NCBI GenBank assembly: GCA_963971285.1
Contig: OZ020255.1
Location: forward strand, 15,830,931-15,894,930
DNA from: Astropecten irregularis
Lineage: Eukaryota > Echinodermata > Asteroidea > Paxillosida > Astropectinidae
Length of the DNA stretch: 64,000 nucleotides
Direction: 5' to 3'
Position numbers and translations under genes: made by a program. The notes under the pieces are model-generated. The model ran no database searches. It saw only the letters and a list, made by a program, of their open reading frames with translations, and was not told where the DNA came from. Positions within the stretch are counted from its first letter, which is position 1; every line of letters starts with the position of its first letter. Positions 52,618-64,000 of the stretch are shown one piece after another.

Positions 52618-54454
52618 TCAAGATTAAGACACGCTATAATTCAGACCGTTAAAGTGATATACCGCCCCCTCGCGGTGACTATTATACATCGACGAACATG
52701 AAAAACACGTTTCCGTTTTTAAATCAGATTACCGTCTCGTTTTAGAGAAAACAATATATAGGCCCTACCTTTGGGCCAAGACTAGGTTTTGGCATACAAT
52801 AGTACTAATGATTATGGTTATAATTATGTCTAAATTAGGGTTAGGATGGTTTTGGTGTATGGTGTACCGTTTTTAAGCGTTTAGTGCATGTTTCTGTAGT
52901 GTACAATAGGGCTTGTAGTGATTTCATTTTATTTCTCACTCAGAAACGTTTTTTTCTCTCTCATTGTACACAAGTTTATTGAGTAGTAATTTTCTAGCTT
53001 TGGAGCCATTTTCTTCCAAAAATAGAAGTATTTAGTGCATGTTTCTATGGTGTAGGGTTCCCCTCCCGCTCGAATGGACTGGACTCGGACTGACCGGACT
53101 CGGAAACAGCACTGGTCTCTTAGCCTTTCGTGAAATCAAGCCCATACTGCAGGACGTGACGTCCAGAGATTGTTGTTTCTTATTTCACCGATGAATCTTC
53201 TCGATAGACATTCTGGTTCTTGTATTTATTAATAGGCCATATAATTATTGATGCGCTCCAAACATAATTATCATAATTTGAGTATGCGAAAACAATTTTT
53301 TGGAAATTTTGTATGATTTCTTTTTTTTTTTTTTTAGATACTCAAATTATAATCGGTTTTATTATTATTACTTTTATAGGTTTTCACGCACATTTTAAAA
53401 CTTGTTTTCATTCAATTTCATAAGCACTTCACTTCGATTTCGTCCCAAGAAGACTGGAATGTGCAAATGCTAAAATGAATTTAGTCATTGGTCATTCGAA
53501 TTGATCAATAGTCAATCGGTTTCGTCAGTTTTCATTCGTTTTCGTCATGTGTCACTGAAATTCGTCTCACTAATCATTATTTATACGTAATGAATGATAA
53601 AATTCGTCTTTTGTCAAGTGATTTCAAGAATTTGTCGTTCAAATTAAACTGATGATCTGACTGTAAACAGCTTTGCGAAAAAGCTTATAGGCCTGCACTG
53701 TATAAGCCTCTTTTCAGGTTGCATGTAGTTTCTTTCACTTGCTCTCATGATTCCGAACCGTCTTACACCACTTTATACTCCAAACATCAGAAATCTTCGT
53801 AACGTAGGCAAATGGATCCAGATGGAAACCGGGCCAGAGGGCCATACAACCAAGTGATGGTGTGGACTATTCCGGCAAAGATGTGAAATTACGAATACAT
53901 CTTCTTTAACTTTGATGAATAATAGGACTGCTTATTTCTGGTATATATGCACATTTAAAAAAACATCTTTCCTCTATAGTTTTTCCGGCAAAACAAAAAT
54001 ACCGATCTGAATGTATACACTTTCAAATAATTATATAGGCTAACATTATTTTCGAAAAGCAAATCATACATAGTAAATTCTCTTTTCGGGTATATTTCTG
54101 CGTCAGACAAAAATATTCTTCCGACAGTAGAAAGTAATGTTTAAAGTGAAAATTAAACGATGAAATGTAAAGGAAAAAATGAAGGACGGCACTACAGTGA
54201 ATTTAAATGAAAGTTTTACGAATGTGATTGCAAAACGACGAAATTAATTCGTCTATCGTTCGTTCGGCAACTGCGGTCAGACGAAATTGAATTGTCTTAA
54301 AAAAAAAATATGTATGGCAAATACATCAAATTGGTTCCAGGCAAAGTGTGTCTCAAAATGGGCGACCATATAGACGAAATATTTGATATGCAAGGTTAGG
54401 AGGCCAGACGAAATTGAAGTTAACCGCTTTGGAAATTGAATGAAAAAAGCTTTA
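52618..54454. other. Intergenic, nothing recognised
   Basis: AT-rich, with simple T and A runs. No exon, no clear repeat beyond TTTAGTGCATGTTTCT occurring twice (about 52880 and 53030). Confidence 0.5.
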
Positions 54455-55248
54455 AAGGTAATATCATACTTTGGTTTTTATCAAAGAAATACAGATTCAT
54501 GGGAAAAAATATCAACACAGATACAGTAACAGTCATCTGTGGAAATTTCAGTCCAACACGGTGCCCACTTTTTGAGAAAACAGTGCAAAACTGTCACAGT
54601 ATTTCTTAAGTCTTTTCTATTTTATTTTTGATCTTTTAAAAGATCAAAAAAGATTTTCGGTCGTTGTTTTACTAATTTCTGGATGAATACACCATTTCAG
54701 GCGCAAAAATGTTAACTGTATGTTTCTACCACTACCATCTTCATACCCTACAAGTTATAGGTACTAGGTAAATATGTACACATTTCTGTTTTGGTTTCTT
54801 ACCAAAGTATGTGATACTACCTTTTAATACAAAATAATTCGTTCGCTGGAGGATATCAATCGGTAATTAATACAAGTAACAAACTGTTGCTCATTAAAGG
54901 TAATATCATTCATACTTTGGTTTTTATCAAAGAAATACAGATTCATGGGGAAAAAATATCAAGGAATATACAATAAAAGTCATCTGTGAAAATGTCAGTC
55001 CCATACCGTACATTGCCTACTTTTTGAGAAAACAGTGAAAAACAGCTACAGTATTTCTTAAGTGTTTTCTCTTTTATTTTTGATTTTTTGAAAAGTTCAA
55101 AAAGATTTTTGGTCGATGTTTTACTCTTTTCTGGATAAATATAGCATTTCAGGCGGAAAATGTTAACTGTATGTTTCTACAACCACCATCTTCAGACCCT
55201 GTAAGTAATACGTAAATCTGTGAACATTTCTGTATGATACTACCTTTT
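54455..55248. repeat. Two tandem R3 MITE copies
   Basis: 54455-54828 and 54896-55248, same orientation, each AAAGGTAATATCAT.. to ..GATACTACCTTTTAA, separated by ~67 bp that is itself repeated after the second copy (AATTCGTTCG.TGGA). Confidence 0.85.
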
Positions 55249-56631
55249 AATACAAAATAATTCGTTCGGTGGATGATTTTATTTCAATCGGTATTATAAT
55301 ACAAGTAATAAACTGTTGCTCATCAACCAAAGTAATGACTGGGAGAAATGCTTGGAGTTAGGAGGGCATACCGTTGACGTTTCGATCCTGGGCTGGATCT
55401 TATCCTATACAAAGTAGAAACATCCTGCTATTTAAAAAATGGTCCCAAAGTCAAGCAAAATTATCAGAAGTCCAAGTATTAAAAGCTTGTAACTCTAAGG
55501 TGTAACTCTATAATTTCCAAGGATTGAAAGAGATCGGCTTCACTTTCAGTTGCTATAATGGAAATTAGTTTACACGTGAAAGTAATTTGAAGAAGAGCCA
55601 CTATTTTTTCGTTTACCATGTACTGAACAGAATGCAGACGACGTGAATCCAAAGTCTTCATGTTGTATAGCGCCCTCATGTGTTCAACTTTGACGAATGT
55701 TGTCATTTAATTTTTGACGTGATGACCCACATGCGTGTTTTGACATCAAACAGAGGCCAATGTTGTGCTGTCGAAAACTTCCTAAAAGTGTCAGCGGAAA
55801 ATGTCCCTTTTTACCGGTTTCTGATCATCTGGGCGCCTGACATCGATGGATTTGGGTTCCTTGTGTACTTGTCGTTACGAACGTGGTGGATTCGCTTAGA
55901 AATAAGGAAGGAACTGGGTCGAAATTGATAGAATTTGTTAGCGATCTTTTCGGTAAGTGTGTTCGGATAATTTGACCGTAGTAGAAACTTGAAATCATAT
56001 CACGGCATGGTGAAAGTAACACACAACCAGGTTAGCTAGCTATCTTGATGGTTTCTTGCTTGAATCAAATCGCTCGTGATCCAGTGAATCATACCTCAGT
56101 TTAGGTTGCAAAGCAAGGGCCCTTTTCCCAAACTCATTATTCGATTGTCTTTTCGAAATGTGTAGTTCTAGAACATTTGTTTCTTGGCAAAACTTTTGGC
56201 AAACTTTCCAATAAAAGAAGTGATTTATAAATAGTCTGTAAAACTTATTTAAATTACTGAAATGCATGAAAGTATAAAAAAAATAAAAGTAGCCTTTTTA
56301 ACCTGAACTTAATTTTAATTTTGTTCCAACAGTTTAACAGGGTTGTGGTTTGCATTAGTCCTCAAGTATTTTTTCGGACATGGCTTCTATAGTAAACTAA
56401 CTCACCTTATGTTGTTGACCAGTTGAGATTTCCTTTGTAGGACCCCTAGTATGTTTTTGTAGCAATGTTAAATTTGTGGAAAGAGGGCAGGGCTTTGATT
56501 TTTGAGGGAAATTATGGGGATCTGAAAAATAATCCTTGTGGACCAATGCACACTAACCCCATTTTAATAGTTAACTTTCTTTTACCAAGTACAATTTCAC
56601 ACATATTTTCTCACAGATTATTTTGATGTTG
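55249..56631. other. Intergenic, one repeat fragment
   Basis: A GGATCGAAACGTC-type unit at 55354-55412. Open frames near 55.7-55.9 kb have no recognisable content. Confidence 0.4.
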
Positions 56632-56836
56632 TCAGTGGAACGCTACTATAACGAACATGCCGAGATGCACAGAAGTTGTTCGTTATAGTGGTCGTTAGTT
56701 ATAGTGACTGACAGTGACACTGTTCAGCTGGCCTATACATTAATTACATTGTACATGAAAATTGGGAGCCAAGGATGATGTTTGGTAGAGCCAAATGTTT
56801 GGTAAAGCGGTGTTCGTTTAGTGGCGTTCCACTGTA
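56632..56836. repeat. Pogo/Tigger-like MITE
   Basis: CAGTGGAACGCTACTATAAC to AGTGGCGTTCCACTG, with CGTTATAGTGG inside. A second copy lies at 61773-61957. These ends resemble Tc1/mariner pogo-type elements. Confidence 0.75.
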
Positions 56837-57233
56837 TGTGGTTTTCATTACAGAAATTGTACAATGTTTATTCTTGCCTTAAAAAAACTATTACTGACAG
56901 TAACTTTTTCTTTGGTTTCTAACTATCCTACAAGCAGCATTATATTGGACACATCTAGTAGAAGTTAACCTGTTTGCAACATTTTGTTTGAAGTAAATGA
57001 ACAGCAACTTACAAGTTTACTTGTAAATCGTTGTGGAACTAGAAGTAAATTGTGTACTGATAAAAAAAGAAATACATATAAATTGGAACCAAAGATTAAG
57101 TAATTAGGTTATTGATAGTTCTAGGGTAAATGACTTAATTAAATACATTACACGTTTCGTACACTTTTTTGTGGCAGAAGTTTAATTCAGGATTGCTACA
57201 AATAAAAACAAACAAACAAACAAACAAATTACT

Positions 57234-57855
57234 GGGGCCAATTTCATAGAGCTGCTTCAGCACCAAAAACCTTGGTAAATAAAATCAGTTTACCAGCCAA
57301 AACTCCTTGTAAATGTTATACTCAGCAAACAGTGGATGAATACAACTTAACAAGTCAAAAGCAGAAAACATTACATTGGTTGGTAATCCTGTTTGATAAA
57401 GGAATTCTTTTCATGCTTAAAGGTAGTATCATACTTTGGTTTTTGTCAGAGAAATACAGATTCATGGGCAAAAATATCAAGGAAGATACAGTAAAAGTAA
57501 TCTGTGAACATTTCAGTCCCATACGGTGCCAACTTTTTAAGAAAACAGTGAAAAACGGCCACAGTATTTCTTAAGTCTTTTCTCTTTTATTTTTGATCTT
57601 TTAAAAGATCATAAAGATTTCCGGTCGTTGTTTGATTAATTTCTGGATAAATACACCATTTCAGGCGGAAATATTTTAACGGTAGGTTTCTACCAGCTTC
57701 ATCTTCATACCCTGAAAGTTATATGTAAATCTGTGAACATTTCTGTTTTGGTCTCTTACCAAAGTATGATACAACCTTTAAGCAATGAATTTTAGTTATT
57801 TAGTGAAAGTAAGCAATAAAATTGTGTGCTTAAGCCGCTATATGAAATTGGCCCT
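57234..57855. repeat. R5 foldback copy split by an R3 insertion
   Basis: GGGGCCAATTTCATAGAGCT to TATGAAATTGGCCC; interrupted at 57421-57777. Confidence 0.85.
57421..57777. mobile_element. R3 MITE inserted at TTAA
   Basis: 357 bp, AGGTAGTATCATACTTTGGT to CCAAAGTATGATACAACCT, flanked by TTAA at 57417-57420 and 57778-57781. Confidence 0.85.
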
Positions 57856-59417
57856 TGGTCATTAAATCAAATACGCAGGCCGGTCCTTTTTCTCTTTACA
57901 TTTTGTATCATGTTTGGCTGTCGTTAAGGACTTCCCCTTTCCTGTCCCCATATCACAGTGTCTTTCATTCATTGTACTGGATGTTTATTTATAGATTAAA
58001 CCACACATTATTCATCCATGCTTGCAGAAGTACAATGTAAACTATTGAACCATGTCAGAATATTTGTGCCCATGAGGAGTTTATGTGGGGCATTCCATCA
58101 AATTGTTTGGTTGAATTGGTGACAGTTTCTATGTTTCCATTAGTCCACTGATCAATCTACTGGATATTTTATGTTTGGAGAGCATGATTTGATTTTTCTA
58201 ACTTTAACTTCTAATAGAATACATTTTTGTCCGGCGTAGGAGGGCCTGATGTGTTTTGATCCCTTAGAAGGATCTTCATCAAAGGCTAAATGACTAGAGG
58301 GCAAGAGCATGCAAATTCTTTTCCCAGACCACACTTTCCTGTACCCCCACCCTCCCTCAGGGCATGGAGGTAGAAATAGATTTCTACCTCCATGCTCAGG
58401 GTCACTCTGAACCCCATCCTCCTTTGTTCTGATCCTCTCATCCATTTATGTGTATCTTTACTTGCATGTTCTTGTCCTTTCATCATTTAAAGATCTTCGA
58501 TAAAGATCCTGCTAGGAACAAAATGCATCAGGCCCTCATAACTCCTATATCTCAGGTCGGTATTTCGGCTTATGAGCAGCTACTGTTAGCAGCAGTTTAT
58601 AACTTGTATTGAGAATATATTTTTGTTTAAGGAAATTTAAACAATTATAGTTGGACTCATTATGCATTGTAACAGACCGAAAGTTCCAATTTCAAATTTG
58701 ATGGAATAAACCATCGTGACATCATTATACTACTTCACAATCCCCAAACATTGCTTGTATAATCAGACATGTAACAGTGTCAGTCAGCTGTAAAGGATTA
58801 GTGATTGAAAATCACTGAAAGATAATCCCCATTGTACGGTTAGTACATAAACTGTGGTAATGCACAATGAACATACTTACTTGGATCAAGTTGGATGATT
58901 GATATTGTGGCAGTTGAAAAAAAACATTTGAGTCAAAACTTGACTTTGGATTCTTGACCTCAAATTGTTTTATTCTCAGTACAAGTTTTGTCAAGGTATG
59001 CATGTTTGATATATGATGGGCTCTCAGGAAAACTACAGACATTTTTAAATTGAAATACATGTCCTAGTGTAAAGTATTTGGTTTTTCTCCCTTGTAACAA
59101 CTTGGCAACCAAACCTTAATCAGTACCTTCTTTGTGCAAAGTTCTTTTTACACTGTAGTAAACAGGATGATGTTAAAGGGAGCATATAGGATTTGCAGGG
59201 CCTCAAAAAAAGTTTTTTTTTTAGTTTGAGACAGAAAATGGACTCAACAGTTCGTAAACAGTGCAAACAGTCACCATGGGAAATCTTGCTTCATCAGATG
59301 CTGGGTTTTCAAGGAAATCAAAATTTAGTGTCTTTACCAAAGATTGTCGTCCGAACGATTTTTGGAACAAACATAAAGGACACCCTCACTTGAGTTGTTT
59401 TAGTTATCCCCGTTCAC
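57856..59417. other. Intergenic with one inverted-repeat unit
   Basis: 58229-58558 is bounded by AGGAGGGCCTGATG and its inverse (CATCAGGCCCTC), each beside a GATCCTN-AGGATC-like stem. It encloses a 32-bp near-perfect palindrome (58363-58394, 15-bp arms). No gene seen. Confidence 0.6.
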
Positions 59418-60612
59418 TCAAGGTATGAAGATGGTGCTGGTAGAAACATTTACCGTTAAATTATTTCCATCTGGAATGCTGTATTTATCCAGAAAGTAGT
59501 AAAACAACGATCGAAAACAGTTTCGATCTCGGGGTAATAGACTCGTGACTCAGATGTCCGATTGAGCTTAAATTTTCACAAGTTTATTATTTCATGTATG
59601 TTTGATTGGACAAAGTTTGGGTGCTGTCCTGTGACCTTAACCAATCGTGTATTATACCTTTAACCAGAATAAAACAGTGCAACCCAACTGTTAAACAGTT
59701 TGATCTCTATTCGAAAGAATCTCAACTTTCCCAAGTCTTTCACCAACAGAGTTGCTTTCATGCTTTGAATCTTATTCCTTTAAAGTCAGAATCCTAAATG
59801 TAGAATTTCTTTCCAGTGAATTAGCAGTTTGTGGCAGGCAGTCCCCCTTTTCTTCATATTTTTTATAGTACATTTCCAAACGCAGGCTGTATTAGTTTGT
59901 GTGTTACATGTTTTATAAGTGAATCATGGATTGTAAACTTGCAATGAAGTATATAAGCATGGAAAGCATAGAGCCATATTAGCATAATTGACACAAATCC
60001 TCTTGCGCCATCCTTTGACAAGTCGGGGGCCCGCTGGCTGGTCTTGATTCAGTCCAGTCGTATCCTACACCTGGCTTCAATGATGACACAATTTGCGTCG
60101 CTTGACAATTTTCCGGAAGTTGGAAGGAAATTGCAGCATTTGGTGCATCCGATACGGCAGACATGAACTTGAAAATTTGGAATTGTTACTGGAAGTGATC
60201 AGCTTATAAATTTCTGACTCTCTCATGCTGAAGTAAATTAGAGTTATTGTTACCACTAAAAGATGATAACGTTTTTTTGGTTTTTGTCCAAGAAATATAT
60301 ATTTTATGGGCAGAAATATCAAGGAAGATACAGTAACAGTCATCTGAGGAAATTTCAGTCCCAGACGTTGCCCACTTTTTGAGAAAACTGTGAAAAACAG
60401 CCACAGTATTTTTAAGGTCTTTTCTCTTTTATTTTTGATCTTCAAAAGATCAAAAATAATTTTGGTCACTGGTTTTACTATTTTTTGGATAAATACAGAA
60501 TTTCAGGCAGAACAATTTTAATGGTATGTCTCTACCATCACCATCTTTATATATGTAAATCTGTGAAGATTTCTGTTTCGGTATGCTACCAAAGTATGAT
60601 ACTACCTTTAAA
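59418..60612. repeat. R3 fragment (59418-59526) and divergent R3 copy (60240-60612)
   Basis: The fragment shares GTATGAAGATGGTG.TGGTAGAAA and TGTATTTATCCAGAAA-type sequence; the second copy has GATCTTCAAAAGATC in its centre and ends GATACTACCTTTAA. Confidence 0.75.
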
Positions 60613-60877
60613 GAAACATATTGGACTGTTACTAAAGATGCATAAATATTTATTTGTCCTTAGAAATAGATAATTATAAATTGTTTAGAATTTTATTCAG
60701 TGCTTCAAATTCTATTCAGGATCAGACACTGACAGACAGCTAGTGAAATGTTTGACAGTCACTAGGCTACATTTACGGTAGTTTAGAAATGTCCGGAATT
60801 GTCTCAGCTTTCAACTAAAGTTGCCAGCTTATTATAGTGGTAATTAATAAATTTCTGATAATATCCAATAATTACGA

Positions 60878-61010
60878 AGCCCTATGATTGATTGTATCTC
60901 AAGTTATGAAGGATAAACAATCACATCCTACGACTTCTACGTGGGGCTGCAATATAAGCCCTACACAATTGATAGTTAGTTACGATGAGTTTGGTGAAAT
61001 CGACCCCAGG
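60878..61010. repeat. R4 foldback copy
   Basis: ACGAAGCCCTATGATTGATT to GTTTGGTGAAATCGACCCC, left terminus lost. Confidence 0.75.
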
Positions 61011-61169
61011 TTGTGTATGCACGGGGCACAAAAATGTTGCAAAAAACTTAATATTCAGGTTTTTTTTGGTTCTGTCAACAGCAGAATTGTGGCACCATTC
61101 ATCAACAAGCTGGACGCAAAACAGGATTATAACCTCATCACCCTCCCGTTCATGACTACTTCACCACAG

Positions 61170-61474
61170 CGACCCAAGCCAGAATGAGCAACCCTCCTCA
61201 AGGGCACCACCATCCCCAGCCACCACCACCTGCCAGCTCATCAACATCATCCGCCCCTCCTCCATCCACCACCCATGAGGGTCTGGTGTGTTCACCTGGC
61301 CCATCCTGTACCTCTCAGCAGCACTCTCCTAGCCATGGTGAAGCTGATGAGGCAGCTGGTAGTAGAGTAGGGCATAATGGGGACTCCATGTCTAGTCCAG
61401 CAGTAGGTGGAGATGGAGCGTACGATAGTGACGTAGGAAACAGCGTGGCTAGCACAGGAAGTGATGACAGGAAG
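61170..61474 (+). CDS. Putative coding exon of an unidentified gene (Pro/Ser/His-rich, acidic end)
   Basis: An open frame starts with MSNPPQGHHHPQPPPP at 61184 and runs through Ser/Pro-rich sequence to VGNSVASTGSDDRK, followed by a possible donor (AAG|GTCAGT) at 61475. A possible acceptor (CACCACAG) sits at 61169. The frame is closed by a stop further upstream, so this is either a first coding exon beginning at 61184 or an internal exon starting at 61170. Low-complexity composition and a codon-like bias support coding. The acidic NSVAS..DD end loosely recalls the linker ahead of the homeodomain in Meis-class TALE proteins, but no homeodomain exon was found before the window ends. I do not recognise it securely. 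Confidence 0.35.
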
Positions 61475-61501
61475 GTCAGTGTACTTTTTAATATGAGGCT
61501 T

Positions 61502-61743
61502 GGGGCCTTTCTCAAAGCTCGAATCCGGCTCAGACTCCGGCTCTGGCTCCACTTCGTGAATCCATTCTACAATTACGGGTATCAAAATGGAGACTTTTGG
61601 CTGCGGTTCGAAAGTAGATTCTCTGGTTTGAAAAGAAAACTGTGCTTCAGCTTCAATGAAAAACCACAAACTATATTTTCAACACATGGATGACTGAGAC
61701 GAAGCCGGAGCCGGAGCTGGAGCCGAGCTTTGAGAAAGGCCCT
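61502..61743. repeat. R1 foldback copy
   Basis: GGGGCCTTTCTCAAAGCTCG to CGAGCTTTGAGAAAGGCCC. Begins 27 bp after the possible splice donor at 61475. Confidence 0.85.
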
Positions 61744-61772
61744 TGCTTGAATGAAGCTCTGGGCCTTTAAAT

Positions 61773-62127
61773 GGAGCACTGCTATAAAGAACATGGCGAG
61801 ATGCACAGATATTATTTATTATAGTGGTCTTTCGTTATAGTGATTAAAAAAACCATATTCGGTATGTATTGTATACACAAATTGGGAGCCGAGGATAATG
61901 TTTGGTATAGCCAAATGTTTGGTTTAGCGGTTTTCGTTATTGTGGCGTTCCACTGTACTGCCATTTTGTGTCCTAAATGAAATGAAGGGCTTGAGATACA
62001 TGGCGAAGCTGGAGCCTTTCCCCAGCTTTGTCATGTGGCCCAATCCCTTCATTTTGTTTTGTGGGCCTCAAATGGTGGTAGGGAAATAAGTCTCACGCCA
62101 GCCTGGTTTCGTAAAGGCCATTATTTA
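61773..62127. repeat. Pogo-like MITE copy followed by an R6 copy
   Basis: 61773-61957 ends GTGGCGTTCCACTG; 61960-62127 has TACTGCCATTTTGTG, GAAATGAAGGGCTTGAGATA and TTTCGTAAAGGCCA. Confidence 0.75.
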
Positions 62128-64000
62128 AGAACTCTGTCTCTGACTCAACTCTTTATTTCTGAAACAAAGTTATTTACAAAGCTATAAAAAATTTACAAGA
62201 TATATAAATACATGTTTGTCCCAAATATCCCTGAATGGGACAATTCTTTAGAATAAATAATTTCACAAATATTTCATGTAGACATGCACACGACATTCAC
62301 ACATGTATAATTGCTTATAAATATCAGTTTAGAACTTCAGAAATTTAATGTGTTTGCGCTGATGAGCCAGGAACAAACTGGCGCGGCAATTCGCAACAAG
62401 TACCTAAAATGTGTGTGATTATCAAAAACTAGTCACTCTTGTTGTGAAGCTTCCACGACTGGTATCCACGTGCATAAGAGTTCAAGGCATGCAGCAGATG
62501 TGAACCAGTGAAGTAATGTCGCAGTCACATGTAGGCGCTAGGAAGAAAGCTATGTACATGTACACACCATAGGTACAACGTGTGTATGTGCTGCAGTCAA
62601 GTAGCGCTCTGTACCGTGACTTGTGGCCGGCCTCGATACAGGTTTTGTGGGAAGAAATCTGCATTTAACAAACATCGCAAAAAGCTTGTCATGCTCAGCA
62701 AGGCTCTGAAGTATACACTGTACCCATGCATGTTCAGGAGATTGGAAAGGGAAATGTTAGCTTCAATCAGAAAGGAACGGTTAAAGAGCAAAAACATTCC
62801 AAAGACAGCGACCAAAGACATACATTGATCATTCCCCCATGGGTACAGCTGCTTGTTCCCCCAATCCTACAGCCTTCAAGTTAGCTTATGTGACTCAAAC
62901 TTCACAAATTTATGTGACAGTCGCATGGAACTGATCTCAGCGACGCGCGATATAGGCGTTTTGATGATGATTATTTCAGAGGTCGCATGATGAAGACATC
63001 ATTTTTGCAGCTGAGAAATTATTAGCTTCATCACTCCCTTGCCCTGGTTATAGCCTTTAGGTCCCTTTAGTTGTTCTCATACTTGAGAACATCATATAAA
63101 TTATATTGATTTTCCTGTAGAAATGCCCCCTTGGTTAGTGGGAGAAGGAAGACCTTCCCCTACTCGAGTAAAATTCTAGGTCAGGGCATGCATTGCATAG
63201 CCTGATAGAGTGAATTAATGTCAGATTTATATTGTAAAACCCTTTATGTCTGACTGGAATCTGGGCCTTTGTATACATGCCTTGGGTTAAACAGTGACAT
63301 GAAATGTTCGTCTACCATCGTAGGCCCCTATGTGTACATGGCATGAACCAGCTTCAACGTGGAGGCACCCTGGGCTGTGTTGTTGAATTGCCTTGTTGTA
63401 GTATGGGGGCCGCTCAATTTAGCTCTGGAGCAGGAGTCTGTTATGTTCCCACTTCAGTACATACTCAGCTTGTAGAGAACCTACCCTCTGTATGGGATCT
63501 CCCATACATGTGCCCTGGCCTTGCCTGGGACAACTTGACATCAGCCCACACAGGAACTTGACTCTTAGCTTACCAAATGAGGCCCCTGAATGTAGAGGAA
63601 GGGTTTGATTGATAGGGTATGTGGGTTAGAATCAGGTACAGCAAGTATAAAGGATATTTAGTAGTTATGGGTAAGAACATGTAGGTCACAAGGTGGAATG
63701 ACCTGACCGAGTATACACATTAAGGTGAGGTGTTCACCTGTCATAGAATGACTGCGTCGGCACCTGTAAACAGCCCCTGAGTTGATGATATCATGCTTTA
63801 AAGTGAGCAGAACGGATGTTGTAATATTTACCTCAATTTAGTCAGCGCAGGTCAACAACATATTGCTTGACCTTTATTATTCTGTGACATCTATTCCACT
63901 CATGGTACATTTGGGAATATAGCATATCTGAACAGTAACTACTTCAGTCTTTATTGAAGGAGTTTGTTTATGTTTGCATGCACAGATGATAATATTTTCT
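62128..64000. other. 3' end of the window, no supported gene
   Basis: A lysine/arginine-rich open frame (62580-62828, with CGKKSAFNKHRKKLVMLSKA) follows an acceptor-like GATACAG at 62641, but I do not recognise it and cannot support it as an exon. If the exon at 61170 is real, these bases may be its intron. Confidence 0.35.

Noticed and set aside
61038..61187. Frame with PFINKLDAKQDYNLITLPF ending in a stop before the 61184 ATG
   Set aside because: Could be a terminal exon, but it overlaps the better-looking frame and I recognise no protein; probably leader or non-coding.
62580..62828. 82-codon basic frame
   Set aside because: Suggestive composition and an acceptor-like site, but no recognisable family and no partner exon.

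Overview
The window looks like nuclear DNA of an animal, most likely a marine invertebrate. It carries two split housekeeping-type genes with GT..AG introns and a dense load of SINEs, foldback/MITE elements and LINE scraps. I favour an echinoderm or another invertebrate deuterostome, but that is inference; nothing in the sequence names the species. There are no prokaryotic operons and no CRISPR arrays.

Layout. 1-12.7 kb: a nearly complete N-myristoyltransferase gene on the + strand. Twelve coding exons join in frame through to the C-terminal LVLQ-stop; only the first few codons are missing. Its introns hold MITEs, a TIR element carrying a LINE reverse-transcriptase tail, an 86-bp tandem array, and duplicated tRNA-like repeats. 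12.7-27 kb: intergenic DNA full of foldback elements, including a 3-kb unit with ~0.7-kb inverted arms. 27.1-34.5 kb: on the - strand, a five-exon gene for a small cysteine-rich, single-pass membrane protein with PPxY motifs (VOPP1/WBP1-like). All five exons join in one 264-codon frame.

35.3-52.2 kb: an apparently intact Polinton/Maverick, 16.8 kb long, with ~118-bp terminal inverted repeats and a 5-bp AGTGA target-site duplication. It is AT-rich, intronless and densely coding. It encodes a protein-primed family B DNA polymerase, a retroviral-type integrase, a double jelly-roll major capsid protein candidate, a minor capsid (penton) candidate and an A32/FtsK-HerA-type packaging ATPase. It also has a TFIIB-like zinc-ribbon protein, a candidate ssDNA-binding protein, several membrane/coiled-coil proteins and a 36-residue microprotein. 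Nearly every gene has the same TTATATA-type promoter motif just before its ATG. Two 3' ends carry perfect hairpins with A/T tracts. I see no adenain-like protease. The picture is of an endogenous virus with its own transcription signals and possibly its own initiation factor: the polymerase and the candidate SSB are driven inward from promoters at the inner edges of the two TIRs, and the morphogenesis genes lie between.

52.2-64 kb: intergenic DNA with many further MITE copies, some nested with clear target-site duplications (hAT-like 8 bp, TTAA), and one plausible coding exon of an unidentified gene near 61.2-61.5 kb.
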